A stretch of 39,627 nucleotides of DNA, taken from an uncultured Porphyromonas sp. (GTDB lineage: Bacteria > Bacteroidota > Bacteroidia > Bacteroidales > Porphyromonadaceae). Shown one piece after another: positions 25,115-33,832 of this stretch. The stretch's first letter is position 1. Each line of letters starts with the position of its first letter. A program made the position numbers and the translations under genes. The DNA lies in the NCBI RefSeq assembly GCF_915070105.1, contig NZ_CAJZFJ010000011.1, positions 1-39,627 of the forward strand, given 5' to 3'. Below the pieces are notes generated by a model. That model did not search any database. It saw nothing but the letters and a program-made list of their open reading frames with translations, and had not been told where the DNA came from.

Positions 25115-25469
25115 GCGTCTCTATGCCTTTTTCCCAATGCCCCCAAGAGGGTACATCTTGCCCACCCCCTCGACCCTCCTCTTGCCTAAAGACACCTCAC
25201 CCCCAGCTCCAATCTCCCCACCTCCCTACTCTACGAACAAGACCCCTCAAATACCTACTCCCCTCCCACCATCCCTTCCCCCAAACAGCCACCCTCAAGC
25301 CCCCGTGCTGCTATCTCCACACGCTCCGCAGAGCCCAGACCTTGCACACCAGCCTCTCACATACTTCGCTATCCTAGAGGCAGTACACTTCGAGTACCAG
25401 CCTCCTCAAGAACCGCCCCATCCGACGGCTTACCGAGAGCCCTACGAGATACTCAGTATGCTCGGGGTA

Positions 25470-25535
25470 GTGTACACGTGTGTACACTCTTGTGTACACG
25501 CGTGTACAGTAATGTATACACGCGTGTATAATTCG
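25470..25535 (+). repeat. Three 22-bp near-palindromic units (copy C, core only)
   Basis: Units start at 25470, 25492 and 25514. Their palindromes are the most regular in the window: GTGTACACGTGTGTACAC and TATACACGCGTGTATA are fully self-complementary or nearly so. The linkers (TCTT, TAAT) differ from those of the other copies. The flanking blocks of copies A, B and D are not recognisable except for a TCGCTCT match right after the array. Confidence 0.85.
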
Positions 25536-25744
25536 CTCTTCCTACTTGCACCGTCCTAACCTAAGTACTGAGCCCCCACAACACACTAATTAAGAACGAG
25601 ATCTATGCCATACGACAAGTCACATCAAGGAGGGGTACGGACTTCTCCACCACACTACTTGCCCTATCCCCTATCCAAACTACAGAAGGCATGAAGTCCC
25701 CCACAGAGCCACGCTCCTCCTCTCTAAAGGAATGAAGTCGCCCT

Positions 25745-25798
25745 AAGAAAACAAAGAAACCACCCCACGAGACAGCATAAATCTGTCTCGTGGGGTGG
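25745..25798 (-). terminator. Intrinsic terminator of YjbR-birA-TrmH operon
   Basis: A perfect 16-bp stem (25760-25775 with 25783-25798, 7-nt loop) is followed on the minus strand by TTTCTTTGTTTTC. It lies about 105 bp past the stop of the TrmH-family gene. Confidence 0.88.
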
Positions 25799-25902
25799 CT
25801 TCGCTCGCTAGGGCCTATCTCTCTTAGCTAAGTCTTACGACAGAATTCCAAGTCCGAAGTGACCTTACCGAGTACGGGGGCGAGGAACGAACAAGGCCAA
25901 AG

Positions 25903-26715
25903 CTAGCCTCTACGCCTTAGCTCTGCGAGGAGGAGAGACGTGGCGATAGCGACATTTAGGGACTCCGTATGCTCCCTATCCCTCGGGTAGGCTGGGATCG
26001 TCAAGCGACGTCCTACGATCGAGGCTATCTCGGGGTGTATGCCCTGCCCCTCGTTACCCATGATCAGCAGATGGGGGGAAGAGGCGGGAGGAAGCGTAGC
26101 GGTGTAGAGGTCTTCTCCATCGAGGAAGGTACCGAGAAGCTCCCCTTCGTAGCCCCTAAGGAAGGTAAGGCTATCCGCCACTCGGTGTAGGCGTACCCGA
26201 GCGAGGGCACCCATAGTGGCCTGCACGACCTTGGGGGCATAGGGATCAGCTGTGCCTGGAGCTAGGAAGACATCCTGCACCCCGAACCAGTCTGCACTCC
26301 TCAGGATCGTCCCGAGGTTGCCAGGGTCTTGTATACGATCTAGGAAGAGGGACAGCCCCGCAGGTGTAGCCCCAGCCCCTACCTCCCCCTCTGCCATCGC
26401 ACTAGTAGCCATCGTGGCAGGGAGGGCAAAGACGGCGAGTGCACCCTGAGGCTGACGGAGCGTACTGATACGTCCCCAGTCGAAGCTATCGGGTACGACC
26501 TCCAGACGCTGAGGGCGAGCCTTTGGGGCGAGATGAAGAAGCCTTGCCTTGGCCTCATCGGCCAGGGCAAGGCTTACAATAAGTAACGAGCAAGGGAATG
26601 CGCCGAGGAGCTCCTCGATGACCTTTAGCCCCTCTGCTATGAAGGAGCCTTCGGCCGTCCGTCCCTTGGTATCGTGCAGGGAACGTAGGGTCTTGAGCTC
26701 GGCCTTACTCAGCAT
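25903..26715 (-). CDS. TrmH/SpoU-family RNA 2'-O-methyltransferase
   Basis: This SAM-dependent enzyme of the SPOUT class methylates ribose 2'-OH in rRNA or tRNA; the exact target is not visible. Starting at 26715 (MLSKAELKTLRSL) gives 270 residues; a longer frame to 26763 lies wholly inside birA. The N-terminal substrate-binding domain has the EGSFIAEGLKVIEELL segment. The SpoU domain has motif 1 DPGNLGTILRSADWFG, motif 2 LLIMGNEGQGI and motif 3 ESLNVAIATSLLLAEL, which build the knotted SAM site. It overlaps birA by 11 bp, so translation is probably coupled. Confidence 0.92.
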   Translation of the reverse strand: MLSKAELKTLRSLHDTKGRTAEGSFIAEGLKVIEELLGAFPCSLLIVSLALADEAKARLLHLAPKARPQRLEVVPDSFDWGRISTLRQPQGALAVFALPATMATSAMAEGEVGAGATPAGLSLFLDRIQDPGNLGTILRSADWFGVQDVFLAPGTADPYAPKVVQATMGALARVRLHRVADSLTFLRGYEGELLGTFLDGEDLYTATLPPASSPHLLIMGNEGQGIHPEIASIVGRRLTIPAYPRDREHTESLNVAIATSLLLAELRRRG

Positions 26716-27463
26716 CGAAGCGTACTTCCTTGAAGGCGTAGGCACGCTCCCAGCCATCCTCACGCTGTAGGACGAGTCGTCCCTCTGCCGTCACATCCTT
26801 GATCTGTGCACGGAACTGGCCGTTGATGTCCGTAAAGAGATGGAAGCCCTCCCTGCGATAGAGATGCTTCATGTAGTGGCGGTGCACATCCATATAGCGA
26901 CCGAGTAGGAAGTCTGGTAGCAGGAGAGCGAGCTGCTCATGGAGTCGGATCAAGACTTCCATAGGCTCTAGGCTACGCCCCGTGATCATACGCAGTGATA
27001 TGGCGATAGGAAGCTCGGGAGGGAAGCTCTCATCATTGATATTCATACCGATCCCGATGACGCTATAGTCTACATGCTGCCCCGTGAGGCTATGCTCGAT
27101 GAGGATACCCGCGAGCTTGCGATCCTCGTAGAAGATGTCGTTAGGCCACTTGACCTTGAGCTTGGTCTTCTGCTCGTCGGTCATATAGGAGGCATAGGTG
27201 CGCATGACCGCCCAGGAGGCTAGCTCAGATACGGCGAACTGCTGCTTGCCCTGCAGTAGATCAGAGCGTAGGAGGATAGAGAAGGTCAGGCTATCACCTG
27301 GACGGGAAGTCCAGCTATTGCCACGCATACCACGTCCAGCTGTCTGCTGGCGACAGACGACCGTGTGCAGCTGTGGGAGCTGACGGCCGGAGGCGATCTG
27401 CTCTGTGAGGTAGGTATTAGTGCTCTCTACCTGATCAATGAATTCTAGGAGTGAGGTGTCCAT
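26705..27463 (-). CDS. birA: Biotin-[acetyl-CoA-carboxylase] ligase
   Basis: The enzyme activates biotin to biotinyl-5'-AMP and attaches it to the lysine of biotin carrier domains, here needed for fatty-acid synthesis and decarboxylase or carboxylase subunits. The 252-residue protein lacks the N-terminal helix-turn-helix of E. coli BirA, so it is a group I ligase without repressor function. It shows the adenylate loop TAGRGMRGNSW (41-51), KWPNDIFYEDRKLAGILIE with the catalytic lysine (about K116), and GIGMNIN. It lies 20 bp after the YjbR gene. Confidence 0.94.
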   Translation of the reverse strand: MDTSLLEFIDQVESTNTYLTEQIASGRQLPQLHTVVCRQQTAGRGMRGNSWTSRPGDSLTFSILLRSDLLQGKQQFAVSELASWAVMRTYASYMTDEQKTKLKVKWPNDIFYEDRKLAGILIEHSLTGQHVDYSVIGIGMNINDESFPPELPIAISLRMITGRSLEPMEVLIRLHEQLALLLPDFLLGRYMDVHRHYMKHLYRREGFHLFTDINGQFRAQIKDVTAEGRLVLQREDGWERAYAFKEVRFDAE

Positions 27464-27483
27464 GAGGTGAATGATTATTTATT

Positions 27484-27855
27484 TTATTTGGAGATGGGTA
27501 CTTGGTCTTGTAGCTCTAGGCGTACGGCCTTGGGGAGCTTAGCCACGACGAGGTCATAGGAGTGACGTATGAGGTGTAGGATCTGATCTGCAGGTAGGTC
27601 ACGCTCGAGATAGACGCTATTCCAGTGTCGCTTATTCAGATGGTAGCCCGGGATCACAGCGTCATAGTGTGCACGGAGCTCCTCGCAGCGATCGGGATCA
27701 CACTTAAGGGATACACTAGGCTCATCCTCGTCGAGAGGCAGGATAGCGAAGATGCGCCCCTTGACCTTGAAGACCAATAGGTCGTCACCGAAGGGAAGCG
27801 ATTCCTCTGCATAGGGGAGCATGAGACACTCCTCCCTAAAGCGTTCTATATCCAT
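27484..27855 (-). CDS. MmcQ/YjbR family protein
   Basis: The 123-residue protein belongs to the YjbR (double-wing) family, which has a cyaY-like fold and is often annotated as DNA-binding without firm proof. It shows the conserved PFGDDLLVFKVKGRIFAIL segment, VSLKCDPDRCEELRAHY, and the late PGYHLNKRHWNSVYLERDLPADQI block containing the family's most conserved residues (NKxHW). It is the first gene of a three-gene minus-strand operon with birA and the TrmH-type methylase. Its promoter element overlaps the start region of divergent rdgB. Confidence 0.88.
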   Translation of the reverse strand: MDIERFREECLMLPYAEESLPFGDDLLVFKVKGRIFAILPLDEDEPSVSLKCDPDRCEELRAHYDAVIPGYHLNKRHWNSVYLERDLPADQILHLIRHSYDLVVAKLPKAVRLELQDQVPISK

Positions 27856-27873
27856 TTATAGGCCGATTATAGT

Positions 27874-27881
27874 TACTTTTG
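27874..27881 (+). promoter_or_regulatory. -7 promoter element of rdgB-plsC
   Basis: TACTTTTG on the plus strand lies 49 bp upstream of the rdgB start, within the predicted 5' leader region of the opposite operon. Confidence 0.5.
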
Positions 27882-27922
27882 TCACTGAGCTATTGGCTCC
27901 TATACATGTATCTTAATAGAAG

Positions 27923-27930
27923 CAAATGTA
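27923..27930 (-). promoter_or_regulatory. -7 promoter element of YjbR-birA-TrmH
   Basis: The minus strand reads TACATTTG 68 bp upstream of the YjbR start. The element touches the first base of the rdgB start codon. Confidence 0.45.
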
Positions 27931-28520
27931 TGAAAAAACTCGTATTTGCGAGTAATAACGCGCACAAACTCGCCGAGATACGTTCTATCTTGGCAGGCAA
28001 GGTCGAGATCATAAGCCTCGATGAGTTAGGCTGTCACGATGAGATACCCGAGACAGCCGATACCCTACAGGGCAATGCCCTAATGAAAGCCGAATACATC
28101 TACCAGCGGTATGGCGTCTACTGCTTCGCCGACGACACGGGGCTAGAGGTAGAGGCCTTGGATGGTGCTCCAGGTGTCTACTCGGCACGCTTCGCAGGGC
28201 CACATGCTACCCCAGCGGAGAACGTCGCCCTACTACTCGATCGCCTCTCGGGCATCCCCGAGCCACGTGCCGCACACTTCCGTACCGTCATTGCACTGAT
28301 CGATGAGCTCGGGACGCACTTCTTCGAGGGACGTGCCGACGGAGAGATCACCCTGACTCGTCACGGAGGGCAGGGCTTCGGCTACGACCCGATCTTCAGA
28401 CCCGAAGGCTATGATCGTACCTATGCCGAGCTCAGTGAGCAGGAGAAGAACAGCATCAGCCACCGTGGACGTGCTGTCACCAAGCTCGCCACCTACCTAC
28501 ACGCCATCGCCCAAGACTAA
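27930..28520 (+). CDS. rdgB: Non-canonical purine NTP pyrophosphatase (RdgB/HAM1)
   Basis: The enzyme hydrolyses dITP, ITP and XTP to monophosphates and keeps deaminated purines out of DNA and RNA. The start at 27930 (MKKLVFASNN) gives 196 residues, the normal size; an upstream in-frame start at 27879 lies right at the promoter and is unlikely. Motifs are FASNNAHKLAEI (6-17), CFADDTGLEVEALDGAPGVYSARFAG with the catalytic aspartates, and GQGFGYDPIFRPEGYDRTYAEL with SHRGRA near the end. It is followed after 24 bp by plsC. Confidence 0.95.
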   Translation: MKKLVFASNNAHKLAEIRSILAGKVEIISLDELGCHDEIPETADTLQGNALMKAEYIYQRYGVYCFADDTGLEVEALDGAPGVYSARFAGPHATPAENVALLLDRLSGIPEPRAAHFRTVIALIDELGTHFFEGRADGEITLTRHGGQGFGYDPIFRPEGYDRTYAELSEQEKNSISHRGRAVTKLATYLHAIAQD

Positions 28521-28544
28521 GACAAGCCACACAGATACACCACT

Positions 28545-29288
28545 ATGCAACGTATCCCTTCCCCCCTTCGCCTCCTCTATCTCCTCTACTTCATCTGCAT
28601 CGGGGGGCCACTCTTGATACTAGCTACTCTGCTATGCTGTCTCGTGATCATCACCAGCAGCTACCTGCACGTCCCAGCCTCCTTCATCAGTCGGACGACA
28701 GGCATCTGGTCACGAGTGTGCCTTGCTGTCTCGCTATGCCGAGTAGAGGTGAGAGGGCGGGAGAACCTCCCTACCCGAGAGGCACCCTCTGTCGTCGTGG
28801 CGAACCATCAGGGTGCCTACGATATCTTCGCTCTCAATGGGTATATAGGTATCCCCTTCAAGTGGGTACTCAAGCAGGAGCTACGCAAGCTCCCCTTCGT
28901 AGGGAGAGCGTGCGAAGCTGCGCACTTCATCTTCGTAGATGAGACGAAGCCCTCCTCCATCCAGCGCACGATAGCAGATGCTAAGAAGGTACTGGCCTCG
29001 GGCAATTCCATCTTCATCTTCCCCGAGGGCAGTCGTACGCTCACAGGGGAGATGACACGCTTCAAGAAGGGAGCCTTCGTGATCGCTTCAGAGCTAGATG
29101 CCCCCATCCTGCCCGTGACGATCAGTGGAGCCTTTGCCGTCCTCCCTCGTGGGCACTACCTCCCCCACCCCCACAAGATCATCTTGACGATCCATCCAGC
29201 CTTCCACATGAGTGAGCAGGGTACCCCTCCAGCACACATCCCCGCCTCGGCTCGTCTGGCACAGCAGGTGATCGCCTCTGCCCTCTAG
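28545..29288 (+). CDS. plsC: 1-acyl-sn-glycerol-3-phosphate acyltransferase
   Basis: PlsC acylates lysophosphatidic acid to phosphatidic acid at the inner membrane. The 247-residue protein starts with a hydrophobic membrane segment (about 10-40). It carries the catalytic NHQGAYD block (HX4D: H88, D93), then FKWVLKQELRKLPFVG, and the substrate motif FIFPEGSRT (157-165) with GAFVIASELDAPILPVTI. Members of the family also acylate other lysolipids, so the precise acceptor is an inference. It converges on the 29497-31197 gene, with a long stem-loop in between. Confidence 0.92.
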   Translation: MQRIPSPLRLLYLLYFICIGGPLLILATLLCCLVIITSSYLHVPASFISRTTGIWSRVCLAVSLCRVEVRGRENLPTREAPSVVVANHQGAYDIFALNGYIGIPFKWVLKQELRKLPFVGRACEAAHFIFVDETKPSSIQRTIADAKKVLASGNSIFIFPEGSRTLTGEMTRFKKGAFVIASELDAPILPVTISGAFAVLPRGHYLPHPHKIILTIHPAFHMSEQGTPPAHIPASARLAQQVIASAL

Positions 29289-29368
29289 TCCACCCGAGCT
29301 GAGGGCACCCAGAGGTAGCAGGTAGCAGTACCGCATAGAGACAAGCGGCCAGCATAGAGGCTGGTGTA

Positions 29369-29434
29369 GCCCACATATAAGCAACAAGCCCCGATGGTCA
29401 GATGGCCATCGGGGCTTGTTGCTTATATGTGGGC
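29369..29434. terminator. Bidirectional terminator-like perfect 29-bp hairpin
   Basis: Arms 29369-29397 and 29406-29434 are perfectly complementary over 29 bp with an 8-nt loop. It lies between convergent plsC and the OmpA/TPR lipoprotein gene, so it probably ends both transcripts. Neither side has a long U-tract. Confidence 0.8.
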
Positions 29435-29496
29435 TCTCCTTAGCTAAGGATACTTATCCGTGTGCAGATGAGAGAGCCCTAGGGGAAGGTTATGCC

Positions 29497-31197
29497 TTAG
29501 CGAGATACGATCGCAGCGAAGTCTGCACGACCACGAAGGCCTGCGAACTCTAGGTCGTTAGCGATCTGTGTCCTGAGGCTAGGATCGAGAGCGACAGCCT
29601 TCTGTAGTGCAACTACTGCCGAGGATGCATCGTTGGTACGAGCTCCGATGATGGCACGTAGATACTCTGTGAGCGCATTAGGCTTAGCTACAGCGGAGAG
29701 CGTAGCGAGAGCCTTGCTGTAGTTGCGGTTGAGGATCTGAGCGACAGCAGCGTTGTTGCTAGCGTAGTCGCCGTAGGTAGTCTCTGCCTTAGCATAGTCA
29801 CCCTGACTTAGGTAGAGGTAACCGAGCACCTGACCAACACCTGGGAGCGTGCTACCCTGAGCGATAAGCGAGGTAGCCTTAGCGACGTCACCATCGTTGA
29901 GGGCGAGCAGACCGAGGTTGACCTTGCTCTCTGCGTTGTCCTTCTTCTGTAGGGCACGTTCGAACCAAGACTTAGCCGTAGCGTAGTCGCCACGCTGGAG
30001 GTAGATAGAGCCGAGGTTGTTGTAGGCACGATAGTCGTTGCCATACTTCTGCACGGTGATCTTGTAGATGCTCTCCTGCTGCTGAGGATCGTCGATGAGC
30101 GTAGCGGCATAGAGGAGCTCCTCTACGGAGAGGGCACTAGGATATTCCTTGAGTGTCTTCTGGATCTCTTCGTCGCTACGACCGATGATCTTGACATTAG
30201 CTACGAGGCGAGAGCGACGGAGCTTAGGTAGGACTTCCTCTGCGAGCTTGCTGAAGACGCTGGAGATGTTCTTGATCTCACGCTCACGCTGCTCGGGGTC
30301 TGGGTACATGCTGAGGACACGTAGGACGAGGTCCTTGTCCTGGAAGTCGCTCTTCTCTACGAGTTCCTTGAAGCCCTCCCAGTCCTGAGCGGTGTAGTGG
30401 GCATCGATAGCGACATCCTGGAGCTTCTCCTTCTTGAAGCGACCCTTGAGGGCAGAGGTCGTGTTGCGCTCACGAGAGGCACTGAGCTTCTCGTTCAGCT
30501 CCTGTCCACCATCTGGAGAGGCATAGGCCTGTACCTCTACGGATACTTCCTGATTGGTGGTCTCCTTGGCGTTCTGTACGGTGTGCTGCCACTCCTGTAC
30601 CTCATCCTTGTTCAGCTCAGTGGCACGGACATTCGCCTGCTGGATCTGGAACATGATGTTGGCATCATAGGCCTCCTGGATGATACGCTGGAAGCCATCA
30701 GGGGCGGTCATTGGGGTGACACCAGCGATGGTAGCGAGTGCCTCGGTAGCGACAACACCATCACCGACCTTGAGGTCAGGCAGTGGGACGATCTTCTTGC
30801 CCTGCTTACCCTTGAAGCTCAGATAGAGCTCGCTCTTGGCCATAGCAGGCTGGTAAGGGATGGAGAAGGTAACGGTAGAGTTGGAGCCTTCACGGTAGGG
30901 GACTACCCGCTCGTTGCCCTGTACCTTTTCACCCTGGAAGGTCGTCTCTGCTCCCCACTTCTCACCGCCTTGGTAGCGGATGACAGGGATGACAGTCAGC
31001 TCAGCGTTCTTGGGGAACCACTTAGCTGGGAAGGTGAGGTGCACTGTACCGGGTACCTTACCTCCGACGAGCTCGAGGGGCTGAGGTTCAGCCTTGGCCT
31101 GATCAGCTGTGAGCGGACGCAACTTAGCTCCACAGCTACTCAGGATGACGAGTGCTGTCAGGGAGAGCGTAGCTGTGATGATTACGTTCTTGATCAT
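29497..31197 (-). CDS. Lipoprotein with OmpA-like and TPR domains
   Basis: The 566-residue protein has a lipoprotein signal (LVILSSC, lipidated C22). A beta-rich N-terminal part (about 45-165) is followed by a region resembling an OmpA-like peptidoglycan-binding domain (QEVSVEVQAYASPDGGQELNEKLSASRERNTTSAL, about 219-253). At least four tetratricopeptide-like repeats follow (about 385-560; e.g. YRAYNNLGSIYLQRGDYATAKSWFERAL). I infer an envelope protein anchored by lipid and contacting peptidoglycan, with TPRs for protein partners. It differs in domain order from the T9SS protein PorE. It follows the YfhO gene by 37 bp and is probably cotranscribed. Confidence 0.85.
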   Translation of the reverse strand: MIKNVIITATLSLTALVILSSCGAKLRPLTADQAKAEPQPLELVGGKVPGTVHLTFPAKWFPKNAELTVIPVIRYQGGEKWGAETTFQGEKVQGNERVVPYREGSNSTVTFSIPYQPAMAKSELYLSFKGKQGKKIVPLPDLKVGDGVVATEALATIAGVTPMTAPDGFQRIIQEAYDANIMFQIQQANVRATELNKDEVQEWQHTVQNAKETTNQEVSVEVQAYASPDGGQELNEKLSASRERNTTSALKGRFKKEKLQDVAIDAHYTAQDWEGFKELVEKSDFQDKDLVLRVLSMYPDPEQREREIKNISSVFSKLAEEVLPKLRRSRLVANVKIIGRSDEEIQKTLKEYPSALSVEELLYAATLIDDPQQQESIYKITVQKYGNDYRAYNNLGSIYLQRGDYATAKSWFERALQKKDNAESKVNLGLLALNDGDVAKATSLIAQGSTLPGVGQVLGYLYLSQGDYAKAETTYGDYASNNAAVAQILNRNYSKALATLSAVAKPNALTEYLRAIIGARTNDASSAVVALQKAVALDPSLRTQIANDLEFAGLRGRADFAAIVSR

Positions 31198-31234
31198 TAG
31201 TTGATAGTATTTATGGAGTTAATATTTAAGTTAG

Positions 31235-33778
31235 CTAGTGTGTAGAGCCCTCCTCACCCTCGGCAGGCCTAGGGAAGAAGAGAGCAGAGAGTAGCGCGCC
31301 GACCAGGAGCAAGATCAAGAGAGCCGTGCTGACCCCAGCGATGAGCTCGGTGCGGTGGATGGAGGATGGATCAAAGGTCATCTCTAGCTCGTGTGTCCCT
31401 GCTGGGATGTAAGCTGCACGCAGTACGTAGTCAGCTCGTATCAGAGGGAGCTCCTGCTTTCCATCGAGCATGAGCTTCCAGCCATGAGGGTAATAGACCT
31501 CAGAGAAGATGAGGAGGCGGGGGTGTGTAGTAGTAGTGCGGTAGGTAGCCTTATTAGGTGTGTAGCTACGTAGCTCGACGATAGGCTCTGGCATCACCGT
31601 ATCATTGGCTGCGAGGGGCTGATAATCCTTCAGCATCGGGCGGAAACGTTCGTCCACGATCCCCTTATCCTGAAGGGGTGTGTCTTCGAGTGCCTTCATC
31701 TCCTCATCGGCGTTCTTCACCCACTGGATCTGATCGACAAACCAAGCAGGGCCGAAAGCCTCCTCGTTGAACTCTACATGGAGCTTACCCGAGGCATTAT
31801 CCGGGAGGATGAAGTAGCGAGTGTCGAGCATATTATAGACCTCCATATTCTGCTTGGATAGCTGGTGCTCGATGAGGTCTTGATAGCGGCGGAGCTTGGC
31901 AGCGTGATAGCCACCGACACTGCGGTGATGGGCGCTGGTCGTAGCGTCATTGAAGCTATTGACCGAGAGGTTCATCACTCGGTAGTGAGGGTCTTTATCC
32001 AGCAGGATCTGACGGTCGGCATCGGTGATGGGCTTAGCCTGCTGGGCTACGAGAGCCTTGTCGATGAAGTGCTCATCGTTCAGGTAACGCTTGTCCACGA
32101 GCCATAGGTCACCGAGCGTGATGACGCCGATGAGGATGTAGAGGACGGGAGACTTGATCTTGCCCCACACATATAGGGCACATGCCCCTAGCGAGAGCAG
32201 GAGGACGAAGACGCTACGCCAGGCATCCGATGAGACGATGCTCGCACGGGCATCCTTGAGGCTGGCCATAATGCTCGGTATGGGGAGCTGGCTATTGCCC
32301 ATCGCCTGACGGAACATATCCTGCTCCTGATCGCTCATGAGGCTAAAGAACGTACCTGGGATGAGTGCCAAGATGAGGGAGAGACCAAGCGTCAGGCCAA
32401 GGCTCACCCAGAGGGCAACCTTATTCTGCAGCACGGCTCTAGGCTCACGTACGAACTGGATGAGGGCGAGAACAGCTAGTGCAGGTATCGTGAACTCCGC
32501 TACGACCAAGATCGAGGACACCGTCCTGAACTTGTTATACAGAGGCACATAGTCTATAAAGAGATCCGTCAGCCACATCATATTGTGTCCCCAAGCGAGG
32601 AAGACCGAGAAGAGTGTCCCGCCGAGCAGAGCCCACTTCAGGGGCCCCTGGACGATGAAGATCCCGAGGATAAAGAGCAGCAGGACAAAGGCTCCCACAT
32701 ACACGGGGCCTGCCGTGAAGGGCTGATCCCCCCAGTAGTGGTTCAGACCACCGATGATCTGCCTATAGTCAGCTGGCACACGCTCCATAGCGGAGAGGTT
32801 CTCCCCGAGAGCACCCGTTGCCCCTCCATAGACATTCGGTACGAGCAGGGTAAGGGTCTCGCCCTTGCCATAGCTCCAGGCTGTGATGTAGTCCTTGTCT
32901 AGACCAGTGGCCGTAGCCTCTGCCTTGCCCGCCATCTTATCGTCGGGGCTCGTCGTGAGCTCACTCCCCCCACGGATGGTCTCTGAGCCATACTCATAGG
33001 TATGGTAGAGGTTGGAGCTATTGATACCGAGGGCGATCAGCCCCGAGCCCAGCGTGACGAGGCTAGCGAAGACGAAGCGACGTAGCTGACGTCCCTTCAC
33101 TGCCTCCCAGAGGTAGCCGAGGATGAGGAAGAGGATGAGAAAGGCAAAGTAATAGCTCATCTGCACGTGGTTCGACAAGATCTGTAGCGAGGCAAAGAGC
33201 GCCGTCAGCGCCCCCCCCAGCAGGTAGCGTCCCCGATAGGTGTAGATGATACCAGCGATGGTGGGAGGGATGAAGGCCAGTGTCATGAGCTTCCAGATAT
33301 GCCCTGCCACCACGAGGATGATGAAGTAGCTCGAGAACGTCCACATCACGGCACCCAGCACAGAGGGTAGCCGCCCGAGACGTAGAGCTCTAAGGAAGAG
33401 GTAGAAGCCACCCAGCATGGCGAAGAGCAACCAGCTATATCCAGGCAGTAGGCAGAAGGGCCACTGGAGCGTCAGTATGCTCTGCACCTTGCTGATCACA
33501 TAGAGCGAAGGATAGGAAGGTGAGATCTGATACATCGGCATCCCTCCGAAGAGGCTATTCGTCCAGTAGGAGACCTCTCCTGTGGCCTCGGCGAAGCGGT
33601 GTACGTCGGAGGCATTCCCGCTGGCACCCGCTACGTCCTGCTGGAAGAGTTCACGACCCTCGAAGACAGCAGGGACAAAGTAGGCAAGAGCGAGGAAAAC
33701 AAACAGGATGAGGATCCCCCCAACCTTCGGGAGGTGCTCACGCAGAGACTGTGTGGAGATTTGTATCTTAGGTTTCAC
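31235..33778 (-). CDS. YfhO family polytopic membrane protein
   Basis: A large inner-membrane protein (about 847 residues) with a dozen or so hydrophobic segments, an EL-Q-DVAG-type first periplasmic loop, and a soluble C-terminal portion with LLIFSEVYYPHGWKLMLDGK. It matches the YfhO family, which in Firmicutes is implicated in glycosylation of wall or lipoteichoic polymers; its role in Bacteroidota is unknown. The open frame extends to a GTG at 33817, but a TAACTTTG element at 33825-33832 would place the RNA start there. I prefer the GTG at 33778 (MKPKIQIST); the true start is uncertain. It precedes the OmpA/TPR lipoprotein. Confidence 0.87.
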   Translation of the reverse strand: MKPKIQISTQSLREHLPKVGGILILFVFLALAYFVPAVFEGRELFQQDVAGASGNASDVHRFAEATGEVSYWTNSLFGGMPMYQISPSYPSLYVISKVQSILTLQWPFCLLPGYSWLLFAMLGGFYLFLRALRLGRLPSVLGAVMWTFSSYFIILVVAGHIWKLMTLAFIPPTIAGIIYTYRGRYLLGGALTALFASLQILSNHVQMSYYFAFLILFLILGYLWEAVKGRQLRRFVFASLVTLGSGLIALGINSSNLYHTYEYGSETIRGGSELTTSPDDKMAGKAEATATGLDKDYITAWSYGKGETLTLLVPNVYGGATGALGENLSAMERVPADYRQIIGGLNHYWGDQPFTAGPVYVGAFVLLLFILGIFIVQGPLKWALLGGTLFSVFLAWGHNMMWLTDLFIDYVPLYNKFRTVSSILVVAEFTIPALAVLALIQFVREPRAVLQNKVALWVSLGLTLGLSLILALIPGTFFSLMSDQEQDMFRQAMGNSQLPIPSIMASLKDARASIVSSDAWRSVFVLLLSLGACALYVWGKIKSPVLYILIGVITLGDLWLVDKRYLNDEHFIDKALVAQQAKPITDADRQILLDKDPHYRVMNLSVNSFNDATTSAHHRSVGGYHAAKLRRYQDLIEHQLSKQNMEVYNMLDTRYFILPDNASGKLHVEFNEEAFGPAWFVDQIQWVKNADEEMKALEDTPLQDKGIVDERFRPMLKDYQPLAANDTVMPEPIVELRSYTPNKATYRTTTTHPRLLIFSEVYYPHGWKLMLDGKQELPLIRADYVLRAAYIPAGTHELEMTFDPSSIHRTELIAGVSTALLILLLVGALLSALFFPRPAEGEEGSTH

Positions 33779-33824
33779 GTATTTATCTTTAATTATCCTT
33801 GCAAATGATTTATACACGATGCTC

Positions 33825-33832
33825 CAAAGTTA
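33825..33832 (-). promoter_or_regulatory. -7 promoter element of YfhO operon
   Basis: The minus strand reads TAACTTTG. It predicts transcription starting near 33818, at the first base of the longest open frame, which argues for a downstream start codon. Confidence 0.5.

Larger units (their letters stand above)
25026..25902. other. Intergenic region with strand-skewed tract and repeat copy C
   Basis: This 877-bp gap has no supported gene. It contains the promoter of the outer-membrane protein gene, a strongly C-rich plus strand (about 25130-25340), the three-unit palindromic core (25470-25535), and the terminator of the TrmH gene (25745-25798). Proline-rich ORFs on the plus strand are products of the skew. 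Confidence 0.6.

Noticed and set aside
25137..25559. 140-codon proline-rich frame across copy C
   Set aside because: The proline content follows from the C-rich strand, and the frame runs through the palindromic repeats; no start signal or domain is seen.
30397..31200. 267-codon open frame on the plus strand
   Set aside because: It is antisense to the OmpA/TPR lipoprotein gene, whose signal peptide and repeats are convincing.
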